From Euperipatoides rowelli (taxonomy: Eukaryota; Onychophora; Udeonychophora; Euonychophora; Peripatopsidae): a stretch of 10,048 nucleotides of DNA. Below are positions 1 through 8,762 of this stretch, piece by piece. Made by a program: the position numbers and the translations under genes. Positions within the stretch are counted from its first letter, which is position 1. Each line of letters begins with the position of its first letter. Under the pieces are notes generated by a model, which saw nothing but the letters and a program-made list of their open reading frames with translations, made no database searches and was not told the origin of the DNA. Where the stretch lies: the NCBI GenBank assembly GCA_003024985.2, contig PXIH01S0041887.1. One strand, written 5' to 3'.

Positions 1-562
1 TTATTAAAACTTGTGTTTTTTTTAATTTAATCATTAAAAAGTTTGATAGTGNCTTTTGTTTTATCTACAGTGTCTAATCAAATAAAAAATTAAGGTGTGT
101 ATAACTTTTCCTAGTTTATATGCAATCAAAAAATTAATTATAAATTTAGACATCTTGATATATTTTTCACCTAAGTATTTTTTATAAGTTAGTATTAATT
201 TTTATTTTAAAATAAAAATAAATAGTGATTATCATAATCTTGTTAAGTTTTACTTGTAAGAAAGAATACATTTATCCATTGTGCATAATTACATAGGAAT
301 GTCTCACTATTGGACAATTGCCCATTAAATACCTTGTTTATTTTAAAATAACTATCCATGAACTTGGAATTATTGTCCCTTCCCCCTCCACCTAACTAAT
401 TTAAACTTGATTATATATTTTGGCCATAAGCTAGATAATGTTGCACTGATTCTAGAAATGATTTTTAAATTGTTTGTCTCTTCTTCCCGTAATAACTTTA
501 TGCTTGGTGATCTATAAAACGACTCCTTAAAATGCATATTAAGAACATAAAAGGAATGCAAA

Positions 563-619
563 TATATCAAACTAGCTCAGGTTGTTTCTGGATTAATTGG
601 AGCTTGATAGTTTGATATA
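563..619. repeat. Inverted repeat, 12-bp perfect arms, 33-nt spacer
   Basis: The left arm TATATCAAACTA (563-574) is the exact reverse complement of 608-619. Beyond the inner ends, GCTC on the left pairs with GAGC on the right if a short bulge is allowed. A second, imperfect pair (GTTTCTGGATTAA near 584-596 and TTATCCAGGAAAC near 623-635) interleaves with the first. No transposon family is recognisable. In DNA this AT-rich, a chance origin remains possible. Confidence 0.5.
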
Positions 620-1419
620 CAGTTATCCAGGAAACGTCATAGTACCTTTTAGCCTAAATTTTCAAAAATTTATTAAAAAAAAAAGGGAGATCTTAAGACC
701 CCAAAATAGCATCAATTGTATCCACTTTAGCAGGGTTTTAGAGTAAATCAAACTTCATTGTGCTAGGATGAATGATTGAGGAGCAGTACAAACCTTACCA
801 ATATACAGACATTTCTACTCTTAGATAGTGGTGGAAAGTTTAGTTCATGTAATACAATTAAGACCATTTTTAATAATTTTTATTGATTAGTGTAATTAAC
901 AGAAGCTATGCTAGGATCTTCTTTAAGTTAACAGAAAGTCTTGCAGACACAATACTAGCATTTTTTTCTTCAAATGAATTAGTTTCAAGTAAAATTTATT
1001 TAATTTTTAAAACAACCTAAAAATTTGCCAATATTAATTTAGTGTCTAATTGTCCTTTTTTTTTAATTTTTAAAAATCCATTCTATACTTTAAATGGTAT
1101 CATTATCAAATAGTAGTTTTGTAATATTTTATGTACATGAGACAAGTAACACAAAACATTAAAAAACATCCTACATTTATTAGTTTAAAAATCGATTATG
1201 TATAAGATTTAATGAATAAAAACAAGTCTAGCTATAGTCACCCTAACATTATCATTAATTTCAGAAAATTTATCTCAGTAACATTCTTAACAGGCCTCAC
1301 TTAATAAATATTTTCAATTACAGTTTACTTATTAATGCCATTTCATATATTATTTTAAATAATAGCTTATCAAACTTTGTTGAAAAGATATCATTGGACT
1401 AGATCTCTATAAAGGTAAA

Positions 1420-1440
1420 CAGATATTTCACAAATATCTG
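1420..1440. repeat. Short hairpin, 9-bp perfect arms, 3-nt loop
   Basis: CAGATATTT at 1420-1428 is the exact reverse complement of AAATATCTG at 1432-1440, with loop CAC. No T-run follows directly and no adjacent gene gives it a role. It may be chance in AT-rich DNA. Confidence 0.45.
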
Positions 1441-2738
1441 AATATTGTACTGTTTCAGAAGTGATAAAGTGAAGATATCAGATACTGGTTAACAAAACAA
1501 TCAATGCAAAGTGTTCATGGCAAAGAATGAAATTCTTTCAGAGAAGAAAACCTCGTTTAACTTTTACAAGTTACCACCCCTAGCTTAAAAAAAGCAATGT
1601 TTTTTATCCTTTGGGAATTGAAAAAAAAAAACTATGATTAATGGAGATGTAACATTTGTGCAATTTCAAGCACGACAACAGTAGTCAGCCAAGTTTACTT
1701 GATGGATGATAATCATTACTTAATAGCCTAGAGCATTTGATGTCACAAATTTCACGAATACAGCTCCACCATATGAGCACTGAAATTTTACAAATTGGAT
1801 GTGAAAAGATAAATATGCAAGAATAAAGCATAGCACTTCCATTAGTATTTTTTTTTTTTTTGAGGCCAAAAACTAATTTGAATAGTTAGTTATCAGGACA
1901 AATTATTTTGACAAAACTTCTTGAAAGCACCCTTTTAGGATGAGGTTGTAGCTGAACTGAATAACTGAATTCTCATACAAATATTTTTAAAATCGCTTTA
2001 TTCAAATAGTATGACTAGATTTTTTTAATCATATTTGTAAATACTGTATGCATTATAAACTTGGGTTTAAGTTTTTGAAGCATGTGTGATGATAACAGCT
2101 CCAATTCTATGCATTACTGATACAATAATATTATATCTGGATTAAAATATACTTTTTCACAGATGAAACCAATGCTCAATCATATAGGCTACTCTTAGCA
2201 TGATACTTTATTTGTGAGGAAGTTATATCTGATTTTATTTTTTTACTGTTCATTGTTTAGTGAAAATTCATTTGATGCACAGGCAGTTTTGGTTGTGCAA
2301 TCAATAGCATCTCCCCTGGTCCATTTGTTGATCAATTAAAAAATGTTTCCTTGTTAGTGATCTGCCTGGAATAAATGTAGCTAATCATTTTCTATAATAA
2401 TTATTTAATGGTTCCAAATAAATAACTTTCACAGATAAGGTTTGCAGATATGATTTGCAGCTATCAGTAGGTTATGTATTTTAAAACTAATTTGATGCTT
2501 TGACCTGTAATAGTAAAGGGATATAGGAGAGCATTTTTTATGAAATCCTGACAATAAATAATTCCAATGATAAATGCCTTTTTTTTAAAAAAAAAACTGC
2601 TTCCAGCATTTTTTAAATCTTTTTCAGAAACAAAATAAATTTAGTGGATTAATAATTTCTTTTTTAGCAATAATTTACAAGTTTCATAATTAAACACTAT
2701 TTGCAAGATTGATACAGTGAAAAAAATATTGATTAAAC

Positions 2739-2766
2739 AAAAAAAAAAACACACACATTTTTTTTT
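2739..2766. repeat. Compound microsatellite (A)n(CA)n(T)n
   Basis: A run of 11 A is followed by about four CA units and then nine T. Such compound tracts are common slippage products in AT-rich animal genomes. They can also descend from the poly(A) tail of an old retrotransposed copy, but no body of such an element is visible beside it. Confidence 0.8.
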
Positions 2767-2912
2767 CAAACAGAATAGAAGTATCTGCCAATAAAACTTA
2801 TCCCTAAAAAAACAAAAACACCTGTGATTGGTTAACAGTTGGAGTGACAGATACTGTGCAAAAATGATTAAAAATGATCAAGCAGATTTATCCCATACCT
2901 TGTCTTGAGCAC

Positions 2913-3190
2913 CTAGAAATGGGTCGCAATAAGTCCCAATTTACCATATGAATAGCAGCATTATTTTTAAATTTACAGTCCTAACCTTACTGTAACCCTC
3001 AACACTAACTCCTACTATGGATTAAACCCGCTATTCCTCAACCCTCTGATAATCTAAAGGTGAAATTATTCATTTTTGATCGATTTTGATAATCTTGACA
3101 CAACTTCTGTCAGCCCTTACGTATTGATGAAAATAGATGTGCAGATGTTAAAAACATGGTAAAATGTGACTTATTGTGATCCGTTTCTAG
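2913..3190. mobile_element. MITE-like foldback element with 35-bp inverted terminal arms
   Basis: The left arm (2913-2947, beginning CTAGAAATGGGTCGCAATAA) matches the reverse complement of the right arm (3156-3190) at 30 of 35 positions with no gap; three of the five mismatches are transitions. The enclosed 278 bp has no coding capacity and carries a C/A-rich strand with repeated CTAAC/CTTAC-like words (about 2980-3045). Both ends read CTAG, so a TA or CTAG target duplication is possible but unproven, because the word is its own reverse complement. Small size, long arms and lack of coding fit a non-autonomous DNA transposon (MITE). I cannot assign a superfamily, since the ends do not start with the usual words of mariner, hAT or piggyBac. 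Confidence 0.6.
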
Positions 3191-3524
3191 ACACTTCTGT
3201 ATTGTCAATAGAGTTGAGCAGTTATTTATTACTTAGTGGGTGTTACAGTCAGCATTGGGGTAAATAATAGAGGTTGGGACTCTAAATAATAAAATAAGGC
3301 TAAAGATCAATTTAGTCTTGTGCCGTGAAATCAAACATGATTGGCTGTTTTAGTAGATGACTTTGCTTTCCAGACGCTAGTCACAAGAAGAACTTCTGTC
3401 TTAATTTTTTTTTTCACAATCCAAGTCTGATGATTCATCTCATGATTTATTAAAAATAATATATTTTAAAATTGCAGTAGGCTATATGTTTTACAAGTTG
3501 TAATCTTTTGACATATAACTTGCC

Positions 3525-3560
3525 ATTAAGTTAACATATTAATAACGATGTTAACTTAAT
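3525..3560. repeat. Hairpin, 13-bp perfect arms, 10-nt loop
   Basis: ATTAAGTTAACAT at 3525-3537 is the exact reverse complement of 3548-3560, separated by ten bases. The arms contain GTTAAC and no GC-rich core. There is no neighbouring gene and no terminator-like T-run. It may be a cruciform-prone AT palindrome or the core of an old inverted duplication. Confidence 0.55.
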
Positions 3561-4350
3561 TGTTTGTTTTTGTTTTTTAATGAAGATTGACTCAACACCA
3601 GGTAATAAGATTATCAAGTTCAAGCTCTTAAAATTATAAGAAATTAGCAACAAGATTTAATTAATTTTATAACAATCTTGCTAAAATAACTCTTTGCTAT
3701 GTGAAGTGTGTATAAATTATCCCTATTTTTCTTTAAAAAAACAACCTCTTGCTTATAATTAATATATAGTTTAAATGAAAAGTACAATACTGTTAAGTTT
3801 ATATTTATGTTTCTAATGTACCTCATTTTTTCTTCAAATTCTAAGTGTATACAATACAGTATAGAATGTACAATATAATGGTTGTTCTAGTATTTAAATT
3901 ATTTCAACTTAACTATGTAACAATTTATTTTCTTAATAATTAACGGACCGATGTCACAATTTTATTCATGTTATTCACTTATAAGAAAGACCAACATCGT
4001 AATTTTCTTCCCAAACATACTGTAGTAGTTTGCTATTTTCTTTCCAGAGAGAAAACATTATTAGCTAGATCAAAAAATATTTGATTACGTCACAAATCGA
4101 TGATGTCTTTACAATTTGAACCAAAAAAAAAAAGTGTTGCTGCCATAGGAGATTATTCTATAAAACTAAGTAAACTTTTCTTATTTATTACTTTTTTGGT
4201 TCTATTTTTTAGCCTGAAAAAGTTAGAATCTTTCAACCGTTTACTTTTTGTCATATAACTTTACTAAAAGTTTTTTAATCATTTAGATCAGCAGTTATTT
4301 ATTACTTTCCTACATGGCTGACACCATAATTAAGTGAGAAATTTTGCGGA

Positions 4351-4363
4351 CCCCCCCCCCCCC
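4351..4363. repeat. Poly-C run (13 C)
   Basis: Thirteen consecutive C follow GCGGA and precede AACTCCGTTAAC in otherwise very AT-rich DNA. This is a mononucleotide tract whose length is likely variable and error-prone in sequencing. Confidence 0.9.
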
Positions 4364-4552
4364 AACTCCGTTAACATAAAATTCAAATTTTTCAAAATGA
4401 AAATATAAGCAAAGATTATTAATATTTTCGAATGAAATTTTGATGATTTTACTTCAAGGTGTACATTAAAAAAATTTAAATTCTGTTAAATATTATTAAA
4501 ACAAACTATCAAACAATGATCTAAAAACAAAACATAATGTATAAATTATTTA

Positions 4553-5032
4553 GATTAATTAATTAGGAAATTTATGTTAATGTTTGAAATTTGCATTCAA
4601 GTTGCATGCCGGAATTATTTTGGACTATTTATGAGAATACCTATCCATGGATTGTACAGCATTGTGTCATCCGCTGTCGAGATTAATTAATTAGGAAATT
4701 TATGTTAATGATTATCTGTTTATAATTACAGGTATTGGTGGCTGTTTGTCAAATTGCTATTATGATGTATTATTATTGGGGCTACTGATTTATGGATGCT
4801 TTGGAATTGTATTTTGGATTTATTCTGAGTCCATCTATTTTATACTGCTGATACTTAATTTTTCTGTATTTACTTAGATTTTAGAAATTTGCATTCAAGC
4901 TGCATGCCGGAACTATTTTGGACTATTTATGAGAATACCTATTCGTGGATTGTACAGCATTGTGTCGTCCGCTGTCGTGATTAATTAATTAGGAAATTTA
5001 TGTTAATGTTTATCTGTTTATAATTACAGGTA
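4553..5032 (+). repeat. Tandem array, 298-bp period, upstream of LINE ORF1
   Basis: Copies 4586-4734 and 4884-5032 are 149 bp each, align without gaps at an offset of exactly 298, and differ at seven positions (about 95% identity). Two of the differences are CpG to CpA in the upstream copy. A third, partial unit lies before them: the 33 bases at 4553-4585, starting GATTAATTAATTAGGAAATT, are identical to 4979-5011 and differ once from 4681-4713. In this first unit about 170 bp found in the second unit (4714-4883) are missing. The array ends 103 bp before the ORF1 ATG, so I infer 5' UTR or promoter monomers comparable to those of mouse L1. It could instead be an unrelated satellite fragment. 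Confidence 0.75.
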
Positions 5033-5135
5033 ATTATCTTTTTTATTATATAGTTTCTGTAAGTGTGACAGTTGTGACGGCACAGATACTAGATTTTATT
5101 TTGTTTTTGATATTTGAGTGTCTCGATTTTTCAAA

Positions 5136-5953
5136 ATGTTTTCTCATTCTACAAATATTTCAAAGAATTCCGCAAAAGATAACATATGTTCATTTTGTTA
5201 AATTAAAGTTAATAGAAATGATCTTGGGATTAAATGCGATAAATGCTATTTCTGGTTTCACGCGGGATACATTGCCATTTCCGCAGATGAATATAAACAT
5301 TACAAAGTGATGTCTCCTTGGTTCTGTCCAAGTTGCTGTCATTAAACACATTAATGAAGCCATCCATAGCATTACTCAGAAACAGGTGGCTAGGACTACT
5401 GATGATATAAAATAAATTAAACTGTCAATTGCTGAAGTAAAAAATGGGATGCATGGAGCTCAACCTCTTTCTGAGAGCGAGGGTATAAACAAATTGTCAG
5501 AATTTTTGGATGACTATAAAAGGTCTCACAATTTCATTTTGTTTGGTTTGGCAGCAGATGTACATATAAAATTTGTTATTGACCGTATATTAGATTTGTT
5601 TGATTTATCTGATAGTATTGTTTCCTATAAACAATTAGGACGGGATGGTATGGCATTTAGACCGATATTGATACAATTTGACTCAATCTTTAATAAGTGG
5701 GTGTTCTTTAAAAAACACCCTTTATTGAAGGATTGTGATTTGTCTGAGAGAAAATTATTTCTGACACTAGATAAAAATAAAAACCAGAGAATAAAAGATA
5801 AATTGCTTTATGTTGAATTGCATGAAAGACGGAGAAAAAAATGAAAATGTAGTTATTAAAAAAGGGGTTATAGTAACTAGTGCCACAGCCAAAAGATTAG
5901 TGTCAGTATTTGCTGCTGATTCAGCAGTTAATACGTTTCAGAATAAGCAATAG
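5136..5953 (+). pseudogene. LINE ORF1 relic: PHD finger plus RRM-like RNA-binding domain
   Basis: ORF1 proteins of CR1-like LINEs bind the element's RNA. The chosen start is the ATG at 5136, which leads in frame into a PHD finger (5187-5336) with the Cys4-His-Cys3 pattern: Cys codons 5187, 5196, 5235 and 5244, His 5259, Cys 5325 and 5334, and the usual aromatic WF before the final CPSC. The fifth Cys (5268) is TAC, Tyr, a one-base change. A TAA at 5199 interrupts it. After a shift near 5340, a helical linker (with TAA at 5413) leads to an RRM-like ORF1 domain at about 5500-5840, with FILFGL, a QLGRD segment, RPILIQF, LL.DCDLS and the basic tail LHERRRKK. A second shift in the A7 run near 5836 restores a 40-residue tail ending at TAG 5951. 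The domain order fits CR1-like ORF1; the protein cannot be made from this copy. Confidence 0.8.
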
Positions 5954-5962
5954 CAATAAAAT

Positions 5963-6640
5963 GTGACTGATAGTTTTTTTTACACAAATGCATTATTAAT
6001 ATGTAATAAGATAGACGAAGTTAGTATGATTGTTATCGATAATTTACCTCTTTTTTTTTTTTTTGCTGTCACCGAATCATGGTTTAAAAGTATTGACCAG
6101 TTTGAATTAATTAATATTAAGGGCTACTCAGTCGAGGGCTTAATTAGGAATGAAATGGGCGGTGGTGGCTTAGTGTTGATTTATAGATCTAGTATTAATA
6201 TTGAATTTGTTCAATTAGATCATGCAAACATTGAAATAATGTGGTTCAAATTGTTGTTAAATGGTTATAAATTGTTTGTAGGCTTATTTTAGAGACCTCC
6301 GGAACATACGGTACTGTTGGATATGCAATTTTTGTCATGCCTGAAAAGGGGAATTGAATATTTTAGAGCGCATGGGATGGGTTACTTTGTACTTTTAGGT
6401 GATTTAAACTCACCAAATTTTGATTGGGTTTTGTTAAATGATAGCTCTTGTAGTTTATTTGAATCCAATATTATTGAATTTATTCGTTCAAATTTATTAT
6501 TTCAATTAATAGATCAGCATACACATATCATAGGAACTTCTTTATTATTGGATATAATAGTTGTTAACGACACCGATATGATTCATAATATATATTATTT
6601 ACCCACTATCATGAAAAGTGATCCCATTTTGATTAAATGT
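5963..6640 (+). pseudogene. Apurinic-like endonuclease domain of LINE ORF2
   Basis: This domain nicks the chromosomal target. Visible motifs, all in one frame, are YTNA (5981-5992, with the substrate-contacting Asn), TESW with the catalytic Glu (6074-6076), a Gly-rich GGGG segment near 6160, YRPP reduced to stop-RPP because TAG replaces the Tyr codon at 6290-6292, GDLN with Asp 6401 and Asn 6407, and LLDI with Asp 6551. The final SDH motif reads Ser-Asp-Pro at 6617-6625: CCC stands where the general-base His codon is expected, one base from CAC. A T14 run (6051-6064) encodes four Phe just before the TESW strand, more than family members usually have, so it has probably slipped. The frame is otherwise open, making this the best-preserved part of ORF2. 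Confidence 0.85.
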
Positions 6641-7199
6641 GAATTTTTATACGAGACAGATCACACAGTTCATGGCTTTGAATCATATGAATATAATGAT
6701 TACATAAACACAGATCTTAATGGGTTCCAGTCCTCACTTGATGAACTTGTCGAATGTGTTTGACAAATTGGGTGATGATATGGAAGAGTTGAGCAATAGT
6801 TTTAATGTTGCAGTTAATCAAATGATATATTATACACCAAAACGTAAATTTAGAACTGTTCTGTTCAGAAATCGGCATCCAGGCTGGCTAACAGTTGAGC
6901 TAAGAGCTCTTAAACATAAAAAAAAGTCATCTATTTGGTATGTATCAGAAGAGTAAAAGCCCTATAGATTTTGAGGCATATAAGTGTGTTCATAATAAAG
7001 TTGCACAAGTAACTAGAAAGAATAAACGTATGCTTTGTTTAAAGTGAGAGATAGTATTAAAGAGAATTCAGCCAATTTATATAAAATAAATCAGGACTCT
7101 AGAAATGTGCAAAGTAACGTAATAAATCATATTGTATTGATGGTAGGATTATTGTGGACCATTTGGAAATAGCTAACGAATTTACCAATCTACAGTAAT

Positions 7200-8130
7200 A
7201 GTTATGATGATGTTGACACGGTTAGGTTACTATTTTTTTATTGTGATGATGGAATATTGAGTCCGATCAATAGTGTTGTAATCAGTCAAATTATTCAAGG
7301 ACTTAAGAATATGTATGTTGCAGGCACGGATGGATTGCCAAATTTTCTGATACAAAAATTTGTGTCAGAATTTTCAGCTATAAATTTGAGATTATTTAGG
7401 GCATCGTTGCTATCTGGCAGGGTTCCATTATCATGGAGGAAGTCAATAGTTAAACTGATTTTTAAAAAGGGTAATCGGTCCAATTTACTTATCGCCCAAT
7501 CAGTATTACCAACAATGTCTCTAAGATTATGGGATGAATTGTCCTTTGTTTGCTGAAGCCATACAAAGAACATCACCTTAGTGCTTTTCAACACGGTTTT
7601 AGAATCGGGCTATCGACTGAGACCTGTTTGCTATCGGCCTATAGTGCTTGGTCTACCTTAAGAGATATGGGCCACAGACTTGTCATCGCATTTTTCAATT
7701 TGACAAATGCGCTTGACTTGATTTGTATTGATCTATTGCTTTTTAAGATGTTAAATATGGGGATACCAACTATATTATGCCGGTGGATTTTTGAATTTCT
7801 TTCTAATCGTCCATTTTCGACAGAGATAGGTCATATTCGTTCTAGTACAGGTTGGAGAAATCGTGGCAGTCCTGTTCAACGTGTTTATTGCTGATCTAAA
7901 CACTTTGCCTTTTGATAACATCATTGGATACGCTGATGATATGAAGTTGTTTACAATTATAGATACTCCTGAGGATGCTAGAAATTTTCAGAACCAGATT
8001 AATTTGTTTACAAAATGGATGTCCGATAACTCATTAAAAATTAATTATGACAAAACGAAATGTATTATTATGGGTAAATGTGCGTATCATCCTGATTTTT
8101 ATGTTGACAACATAATGAGTATGAATTTAT
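7200..8130 (+). pseudogene. Reverse transcriptase domain of LINE ORF2
   Basis: This domain copies the element RNA into DNA. Before the fingers motif lies the LINE block with IIQGLKN, AGTDGLP (about 7321-7341) and PLSW.KS..KLIFKKGNR (to about 7480). A frame change leads to YRPIS (7490-7504), TGA at 7535, then the QHGFR block. Motif A reads FFNLTNALD; the first catalytic Asp is AAT (Asn) at 7697-7699, one transition from GAT. Motif B keeps only RGS (7862-7870) and jumps frame straight to VLFNVFIADL, so about four residues of the GS.LGP.LF stretch are lost. Motif C is intact YADD (7929-7940), followed by LKIN..KTKCIIMG. These motifs identify a non-LTR RT with confidence; activity is impossible. 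Confidence 0.88.
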
Positions 8131-8762
8131 CGTGATCTTGGTGTTGTAGTTGATTATTGTCTGACATTCGCATACCACGTGGATTATCTAATTTCAAGAT
8201 TATTCCGTAAGTTTTACATACTAAAAAGTGTATTTATCATAATTGAATTACAGACTTTATTTTGCTGTATAGGAGTTATCTCCTGCCTATTATGGATTAC
8301 TGTGCCACTGCCTATGCATTTGTAAATATAGAAGACCATAGTAAAATGGATGGATTTCTACACAGAGTTTCTAAATTTATAGATGGTTTTTATTGTTATA
8401 CTTGAGAAAAGTGTAAAAATATTTTGTTTAACTATGGTATAACTTGCCTGTCAATAAGGAAGTTGAGAGGAGATATGATTTATGTATTTAAAAATGTTGT
8501 AATGAATTTTAATTTTGCATTTTTTGAGTTATCATTTAAGAAAACCACTAGGGGTCATTATTTTAAGTTATCTATGGGACAGGTTAATTTGAAACTTAGG
8601 GAATATTTTGTTTCTTGTCGGGTGATACATGAATGGAACAGCTTTCCGGGGTGGGTGGTCTACTCCTCATCTATAAACACATTTAAAAACAGCATCGGCA
8701 TATATTTTTTTGAGAGATTTTTAATAATAGTTTTTTTGGGGGGCTTAGAAGTCGGGTGTTGA
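8131..8762 (+). pseudogene. C-terminal region of CR1/L2-like ORF2
   Basis: The region after the RT catalytic core is typical of CR1/L2-like elements. It begins with RDLGVVVD and a LTF..HVDYLIS block (8131-8325), then shifts frame near 8265 to LYRSYLLPIMDYC. After TGA at 8403 it continues with the diagnostic RKLRGDMIYVFK block (about 8460-8495), TTRGHYFKL (about 8545-8570), and SCRVIHEWNSFP (about 8610-8650), ending at TGA 8760-8762. The R.LRGD, TRGH and WN.LP-like words are widely conserved across this LINE group and show that the coding end is present and not truncated. Loss occurs mostly at the 5' end in LINE insertions, so keeping both ends makes this an unusually complete copy. Confidence 0.85.

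Larger units (their letters stand above)
1..2912. other. AT-rich non-coding stretch without recognisable gene
   Basis: I see no gene here on either strand. Open frames are short, have AT-driven composition and show no family motif; the longest, on the minus strand at 370-570, has no recognisable domain. The stretch contains an ambiguous base at 52, a perfect 22-bp AT palindrome at 198-219, a T14 run at 1848-1861, several A/T runs, and the inverted repeats and microsatellite listed separately. It could include introns or distal regulatory DNA of an unseen host gene, but nothing in the sequence shows that. Confidence 0.7.
3191..4552. other. AT-rich non-coding stretch between foldback element and LINE
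   Basis: No gene is recognisable. Minus-strand frame 3644-3826 is AT-driven noise. The stretch holds a 13-bp-arm hairpin (3525-3560), a 12-A run near 4123-4134, a 13-C run (4351-4363), and a 17-bp word GCAGTTATTTATTACTT found at both 3218-3234 and 4291-4307. A segment near 4085-4106 has alternating TACGTCA and TGATGTC words, of the kind seen near MITE ends in invertebrates, but no matching partner arm was found. Confidence 0.65.
5963..8762 (+). pseudogene. LINE ORF2 relic: endonuclease-reverse transcriptase polyprotein
   Basis: ORF2 of CR1/L2-like LINEs nicks target DNA and primes cDNA synthesis from the nick. About 930 codons are spread over all three frames but keep the family order: endonuclease (5963 to about 6640), linker (6760-7200), reverse transcriptase (about 7240-8120) and the C-terminal region (8131-8762). 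Frame changes fall near 6760, 6940, 7040, 7140, 7195, 7485, 7868, 8131 and 8265; in-frame stops are TAG 6290, TGA 7535 and TGA 8403. The reading frame lacks its own ATG: the ATG at 5961 is one frame away and followed at once by TGA. Length and order match a nearly complete ORF2 without RNase H. CR1 versus L2 placement needs a tree. Confidence 0.85.

Noticed and set aside
198-219. 22-bp perfect palindrome of A and T only
   Set aside because: It has low information content in AT-rich DNA and no flanking feature.
370-570. Minus-strand frame of 66 codons
   Set aside because: It has AT-driven composition and no recognisable motif, and no neighbouring exon or promoter gives it support.
2975-3045. 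Telomere-like CTAAC/CCCTCAAC words
   Set aside because: The words are irregular with no fixed six-base period, and are more simply internal sequence of the foldback element.
3644-3826. Minus-strand frame of 60 codons
   Set aside because: It is rich in Ile, Lys, Asn and Tyr as expected from random AT-rich DNA, with no domain.
3218-4307. 17-bp word GCAGTTATTTATTACTT at 3218 and 4291, with a 13-bp core also at 4181
   Set aside because: The flanks do not match, and AT-rich low-complexity words of this length can recur by chance.
5065-5310. Plus-strand frame overlapping the PHD finger
   Set aside because: The frame one base away carries the Cys4-His-Cys3 pattern, so this is a shadow.
7295-7594. 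Minus-strand frame of 99 codons opposite the reverse transcriptase
   Set aside because: It is antisense to clear RT motifs (AGTDGLP, FKKGNR, YRPIS) and has no motif of its own.
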